A stretch of 15,552 nt of DNA, taken from Paraktedonobacter sp035294465. GTDB lineage: Bacteria; Chloroflexota; Ktedonobacteria; Ktedonobacterales; Ktedonobacteraceae. The translations under genes and the position numbers were made by a program. Positions within the stretch are counted from its first letter, which is position 1; the number at the start of each line of letters is the position of its first letter. The notes under the pieces are model-generated. The model saw nothing but the letters and a program-made list of their open reading frames with translations, did no database searches and was not told the DNA's origin. Below are positions 12,214 to 15,552 of the stretch, piece after piece. The stretch is from assembly GCA_035294465.1 (NCBI GenBank), contig DATGKW010000182.1:1-15552 (forward strand), read 5' to 3'.

Positions 12214-14589
12214 ATGCTTGCCCAGGAACACCCCGCTTTACCCGATCAGCAGCAACTCGCACTGATGCATCGTTACTGGTGCGCAGCCAACTATCTAACG
12301 GTAGGGCAGATCTATCTCCAAAATAACCCCTTGCTCAGAGAGCCGCTGCGCCCGGAGCATATCAAGCCGCGCCTGCTAGGACACTGGGGAACCTCGCCCG
12401 GCCTCAGCTTCATCTACCTTCACCTTAACCGGCTGATTCGCGAATACGGAGTCAGCGCGATCTACCTGACCGGACCAGGGCATGGCGGTCCGGCACTTAT
12501 CGCCAATGCCTATCTGGAAGGAACCTACAGTGAGATCTATCCGCAGATTTCGCAGGATGAGGAAGGCATACGCCGGCTCTTTCGCCAGTTCTCCACGCCC
12601 GGAGGGGTACCCAGCCATGTAAGCGTGCCCACACCTGGCTCTATTCACGAGGGGGGCGAACTGGGCTACGTGCTCGCCCACGCCTACGGAGCTGCCTTTG
12701 ACAATCCTGATTTGCTGGTGGTCGCCGTGATAGGTGATGGAGAGGCAGAGACAGGACCATTAGAAGGCTCCTGGAAAGGATTGAAATTTCTCAATCCTGT
12801 GCGTGATGGGGCGGTATTGCCCATTTTGCACCTGAATGGATATAAAATTTCTGGCCCAACCGTGCTGGGACGTACTTCTGATGACGACATTCGTGAGCTA
12901 CTCAGCGGACATGGCTACGACGTGCATTTTGTCGAAGGGGACGACCCCATGACTATGCATCGCCTCTTCGCCGAGACGCTGGAAAACTGCTATGCCAGTA
13001 TTCGCCGCTACCAGCAGGAGGCACGCAGCCACGGCTTCACAGAGCGACCGCGCTGGCCTGTGATTGTCCTGCGCACTCCCAAAGGCTGGACAGGACCAGA
13101 AGTAATCGATGGCGTGCAGATTGAAGGCACATTCCGCTCGCACCAGGTGCCCGTCGCGGATGTGCGAGCCAATCCCGAACACCTGCAAATCCTGGAAAGC
13201 TGGATGAGAAGCTACCTGAACGAAAACATCTTTGATGACCAGGGACGCCTGCTTCCCGAACTGGCCTCGCTCGCGCCCACAGGCGAGAAGCGCATGAGCG
13301 CCAATCCACACGCCAACGGCGGCAAGCTGCGGATCGACCTGGATCTGCCAGCATTCACCGATTATGCTCTGGATGTACCCAAACCTGCCACCGAGCGGCA
13401 CGAATCAACCCGCCAGCTAGGGCTCTACCTGCGCGACATTTATGTGAGAAACGCGAAGCAGCAGAATTTTCGCCTCTTCTGTCCGGACGAGACAAATTCT
13501 AATCGCCTGGGCGCGGTATTCGAGGTCGAGAATCGCTGCCTTGTCGAAAAGACTTTGCCCAATGATGACCACGTATCCCCCGATGGGCGAGTGATGGAGG
13601 TCCTGAGCGAGCATCTATGCGAAGGCTGGCTGGAGGGCTACCTGCTCACCGGGCGTCACGGCCTGTTCGCCACTTACGAAGCCTTCGCCATGATTGCCGA
13701 CTCGATGATCATCCAGCATGCCAAGTGGTTGCAGGAGTCGTTAAAACTGCCCTGGCGCGCGCCCATCTCGTCTTTGAATCTCCTGCTTACCTCAACCTGC
13801 TGGCGCAATGACCATAACGGGTTTAGTCACCAGGGACCGGGCCTGATCGATACTGTGCTCTCGCGCAAAGGCGAAATTGCGCGCATCTATCTGCCGCCCG
13901 ATGCCAATTGCCTGCTCTCGGTAGCCAATCACTGCCTGCGCAGCCGCAACTACGTCAACCTGATCGTAATCGATAAGCAGCCGCAGTTGCAATGGCTCTC
14001 GATGGACAGAGCCATTGAGCATTGCACACGCGGGCTTTCTACCTGGGACTGGGCCAGCAACTGCGGAGAGCTTGAGCCGGATGTGGTGCTGGCCTGTGCC
14101 GGCGATATTGTGACTATGGAGACGGTGGCTGCCGCGTGGTGGTTACGTCATCACCTGCCCGAACTCAAGGTCCGGGTTGTGAATGTGGTAGACCTGATGA
14201 CTCTTTATACCAGGGATGCGCATCCACATGGTCTTGACGAGGCTACTTTTATCGAGCACTTTACCGAAGATAAGCCAGTGGTTTTTGCCTTCCACGGCTA
14301 TCAGCGCGCGATCCACGAACTTGTTCATGGGCGGCCGAACGCCGCGCGCTTCCACGTGCGCGGCTATAACGAACAGGGCACGACAACCACTCCGTTCGAT
14401 ATGGTTGTGCTCAATGAGGTCAGCCGCTACCATCTCTGCATGCTTGCCATGCAGCACGCTCCCCGCGTCCACGCGCTGACCGCGCCTTTGATCCAGGAAT
14501 GCGAAAAAATGCTGGCCAGACATTATACCTACGTGCGCGAGCACCTGGAGGATATGCCGGAAGTGCGCGACTGGGTGTGGACAGATTAG
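12214..14589 (+). CDS. xfp: Xylulose-5-phosphate/fructose-6-phosphate phosphoketolase
   Basis: This 791-residue thiamine-diphosphate enzyme is of normal family length. It splits xylulose-5-P (and often fructose-6-P) with phosphate into acetyl phosphate and glyceraldehyde-3-P (or erythrose-4-P). Diagnostic segments are GHWGTSPG (His57), GPGHGGP (His90), SHVS (His135), EGGELGY (146-152), and GDGEAETGP (174-182) with Asn208 forming the cofactor/metal site. In the second half, CPDETNSNRL, CEGWLEGYLLTGRHG, HNGFSHQ (534-540), and the C-terminal RGYNEQGTTTTPFDM are typical of phosphoketolase and absent from transketolase. I chose the ATG at 12214 over the in-frame TTG at 12196 because GGAGGAGA lies about 8 bases before it, and that purine tract would otherwise be coding. 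Acetate kinase follows 100 bases downstream in the same direction, so the pair forms a phosphoketolase-acetate kinase pathway yielding ATP. Whether it prefers one or both sugar phosphates cannot be read from the sequence. Confidence 0.97.
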   Translation: MLAQEHPALPDQQQLALMHRYWCAANYLTVGQIYLQNNPLLREPLRPEHIKPRLLGHWGTSPGLSFIYLHLNRLIREYGVSAIYLTGPGHGGPALIANAYLEGTYSEIYPQISQDEEGIRRLFRQFSTPGGVPSHVSVPTPGSIHEGGELGYVLAHAYGAAFDNPDLLVVAVIGDGEAETGPLEGSWKGLKFLNPVRDGAVLPILHLNGYKISGPTVLGRTSDDDIRELLSGHGYDVHFVEGDDPMTMHRLFAETLENCYASIRRYQQEARSHGFTERPRWPVIVLRTPKGWTGPEVIDGVQIEGTFRSHQVPVADVRANPEHLQILESWMRSYLNENIFDDQGRLLPELASLAPTGEKRMSANPHANGGKLRIDLDLPAFTDYALDVPKPATERHESTRQLGLYLRDIYVRNAKQQNFRLFCPDETNSNRLGAVFEVENRCLVEKTLPNDDHVSPDGRVMEVLSEHLCEGWLEGYLLTGRHGLFATYEAFAMIADSMIIQHAKWLQESLKLPWRAPISSLNLLLTSTCWRNDHNGFSHQGPGLIDTVLSRKGEIARIYLPPDANCLLSVANHCLRSRNYVNLIVIDKQPQLQWLSMDRAIEHCTRGLSTWDWASNCGELEPDVVLACAGDIVTMETVAAAWWLRHHLPELKVRVVNVVDLMTLYTRDAHPHGLDEATFIEHFTEDKPVVFAFHGYQRAIHELVHGRPNAARFHVRGYNEQGTTTTPFDMVVLNEVSRYHLCMLAMQHAPRVHALTAPLIQECEKMLARHYTYVREHLEDMPEVRDWVWTD

Positions 14590-14602
14590 CGTAACAATTC
14601 CT

Positions 14603-14670
14603 GAATGGAGCGACGCTGCTTGCTCGCGTCGTATGTTTCCACGACGCGAGCAAGCAGCGTCGCTCCATTC
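14603..14670 (+). repeat. Perfect 30-bp inverted repeat between xfp and ackA
   Basis: The arm at 14603-14632 is repeated in perfect complement at 14641-14670, with the loop ATGTTTCC. The arms are GC-rich (centre GACGCTGCTTGCTCGCGTCG). The structure fills most of the 100-base gap, starting 13 bases after the xfp stop and ending 19 bases before the ackA start. No U-run follows, so it is not a classic terminator. It may stabilise the xfp message, reduce read-through into ackA, or be a mobile palindrome (REP/MITE-like) that landed between the genes. Confidence 0.75.
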
Positions 14671-14689
14671 CAAAATTTGAGGGAAACTC

Positions 14690-15552
14690 ATGAAGATTCT
14701 TGTGCTCAACGCTGGTTCCAGTAGCCAGAAGATTCGCCTGTACGACCTTGCCGAGGACTCCAGCCCGCCGGAGACGCCGCCGCCCGCGCTCTGGGCCGCG
14801 GACGCCGACTGGACTGGCAAAGCCGGCAAGGTGACGGTTACGCTGACCTGCGGGGGAGAGATATCAACCAGCGAGCAGCCCCGGGGCAAACGCGTGGAGA
14901 TCCTGAGATCTCTGCTCCAGGCCCTCTGGCAGGGCGATAAGACGGCGGTGAAGCGACCGGGGGATATCACTGTGATTGGTCATCGCGTCGTCCATGGAGG
15001 CGCGAAATATCGGGAAAGTGTATGGGTGACGCGAGAGGTGCAGAACGACTTGCGGCAGCTTGTCCCCTTTGCGCCGCTGCACGAACCGGCCAATCTCGAA
15101 GGCATCCAGGTAATAGAGAGTCTGTTCGGCAACGTTCCGCAGGTAGCTGTGTTCGACACGGCCTATCATAGCCATATGCCGCTGGTCGCGCAGGTCTATC
15201 CCGGCCCTTATGCCTGGTTCGAGCAGGGCATTCGTCGCTATGGGTTTCACGGGATCAGTCATCAGTACTGCGCGCGTCGCAGCGCAGAGATCCTGGGCAG
15301 AGAGCTTACTTCTCTGCGTATCGTTACCTGTCACCTGGGCAATGGCAGCTCGCTGGCCGCGACTCTCGAAGGGAGGAGTATAGACACGACTATGGGCTTC
15401 ACTCCGCTCGAAGGGCTGATGATGGGCACGCGCTCAGGATCGCTTGATCCGGCCATTTTGCTCTACTTGCAGCGCGAACAAGGGGCCACACCGGAAGCGC
15501 TCGAAGATATCCTCAATCATCAATCCGGCCTCAAAGGCATCTCCGGCATTTC
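14690..15552 (+). CDS. ackA: Acetate kinase, N-terminal 287 residues (cut by window edge)
   Basis: The frame is open from ATG 14690 to the end of the window. The protein starts MKILVLNAGSSSQKIRLYD, the phosphate-binding start of the acetate kinase family (Asn7). Further hallmarks are GHRVVHGG (Arg99), PLHEPAN (130-135), AVFDTAYH (Asp156, the catalytic aspartate), YGFHGISH (His187), CHLGNGSS (215-221) and MGFTPLEGLMMGTRSG (Arg248). All key residues expected in this part are intact. It interconverts acetyl phosphate plus ADP with acetate plus ATP. Residues 22-66 are more acidic and Pro-rich than usual (SSPPETPPP). The purine stretch GAGGGAA lies 5 bases before the ATG. Behind xfp it would use the acetyl phosphate that phosphoketolase produces. 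About 110 C-terminal residues are expected beyond the window. Confidence 0.96.
   Translation, partial: MKILVLNAGSSSQKIRLYDLAEDSSPPETPPPALWAADADWTGKAGKVTVTLTCGGEISTSEQPRGKRVEILRSLLQALWQGDKTAVKRPGDITVIGHRVVHGGAKYRESVWVTREVQNDLRQLVPFAPLHEPANLEGIQVIESLFGNVPQVAVFDTAYHSHMPLVAQVYPGPYAWFEQGIRRYGFHGISHQYCARRSAEILGRELTSLRIVTCHLGNGSSLAATLEGRSIDTTMGFTPLEGLMMGTRSGSLDPAILLYLQREQGATPEALEDILNHQSGLKGISGI

Noticed and set aside
12214..14589. Transketolase as the call for the large thiamine-diphosphate enzyme
   Set aside because: Length near 790 residues, EGGELGY, GDGEAETGP and the RGYNEQGTTTTPFDM tail are phosphoketolase features. Transketolase is shorter and lacks them.
14143..14970. Minus-strand frame of 275 codons across the end of phosphoketolase and the start of acetate kinase
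   Set aside because: It is antisense to two strongly recognised genes and passes through the 30-bp hairpin. It resembles no protein family, so it is a shadow of GC-biased codons.

Overview
The window looks like a chromosomal segment of a soil-type Chloroflexota, probably of the Ktedonobacteria. I infer this from the gene mix: a secreted S53 (sedolisin-type) protease, an ECF sigma factor paired with a membrane-anchored Asp-box propeller protein, a PATAN/DUF4388 protein, a small DUF4177-like protein and a phosphoketolase. Base composition is moderate (AT-rich intergenic stretches, GC-richer genes). I see no insertion sequence, CRISPR array, rRNA or tRNA. The taxonomic call rests on gene content only and is not proven.

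Layout. 1-75 is the C-terminal end of an alpha/beta hydrolase. 89-292 (-) is a small CxxC/CxxC protein. 624-2003 (-) is a secreted S53 peptidase. 2545-2826 (+) is a small DUF4177-like protein, which ends at a perfect 22-bp inverted repeat shared with the convergent gene. 2901-5097 (-) is a two-gene operon: an ECF sigma factor, then a one-pass membrane protein with seven Asp-box (BNR) repeats, overlapping by 11 bases. 5681-7180 (+) is an aldehyde dehydrogenase. 7189-8439 (-) is a PATAN-domain protein. 8656-10921 (+) is a three-gene operon: an SDR oxidoreductase, a 6-pyruvoyl-tetrahydropterin synthase and a family-4 glycosyltransferase. 10928-11680 (-) is a CPBP membrane protease. 12214-14589 (+) is phosphoketolase, followed by the first two thirds of acetate kinase (14690 to the window edge).

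How the genes may work together. Phosphoketolase makes acetyl phosphate from xylulose-5-P or fructose-6-P, and acetate kinase turns it into acetate plus ATP, so these two are one catabolic unit. They are separated by a perfect 30-bp hairpin. The sigma factor and propeller protein look like a sigma/membrane-sensor pair. The most interesting unit is SDR-PTPS-GT4. The PTPS has the C-x5-HGH motif and every catalytic residue of the animal (tetrahydrobiopterin) enzyme rather than the QueD pattern. The SDR could be a sepiapterin-reductase-type enzyme, and a glycosyltransferase is translationally coupled to the PTPS. Together these suggest a pathway for a glycosylated tetrahydropterin, comparable to the pteridine glycosides known from cyanobacteria and green sulfur bacteria.

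The four long gene-free stretches (293-623, 2004-2544, 5098-5680, 11681-12213) hold several palindromes and hairpins. One is a well-formed terminator on the minus strand placed in the leader of the CPBP gene, which could be an attenuator.
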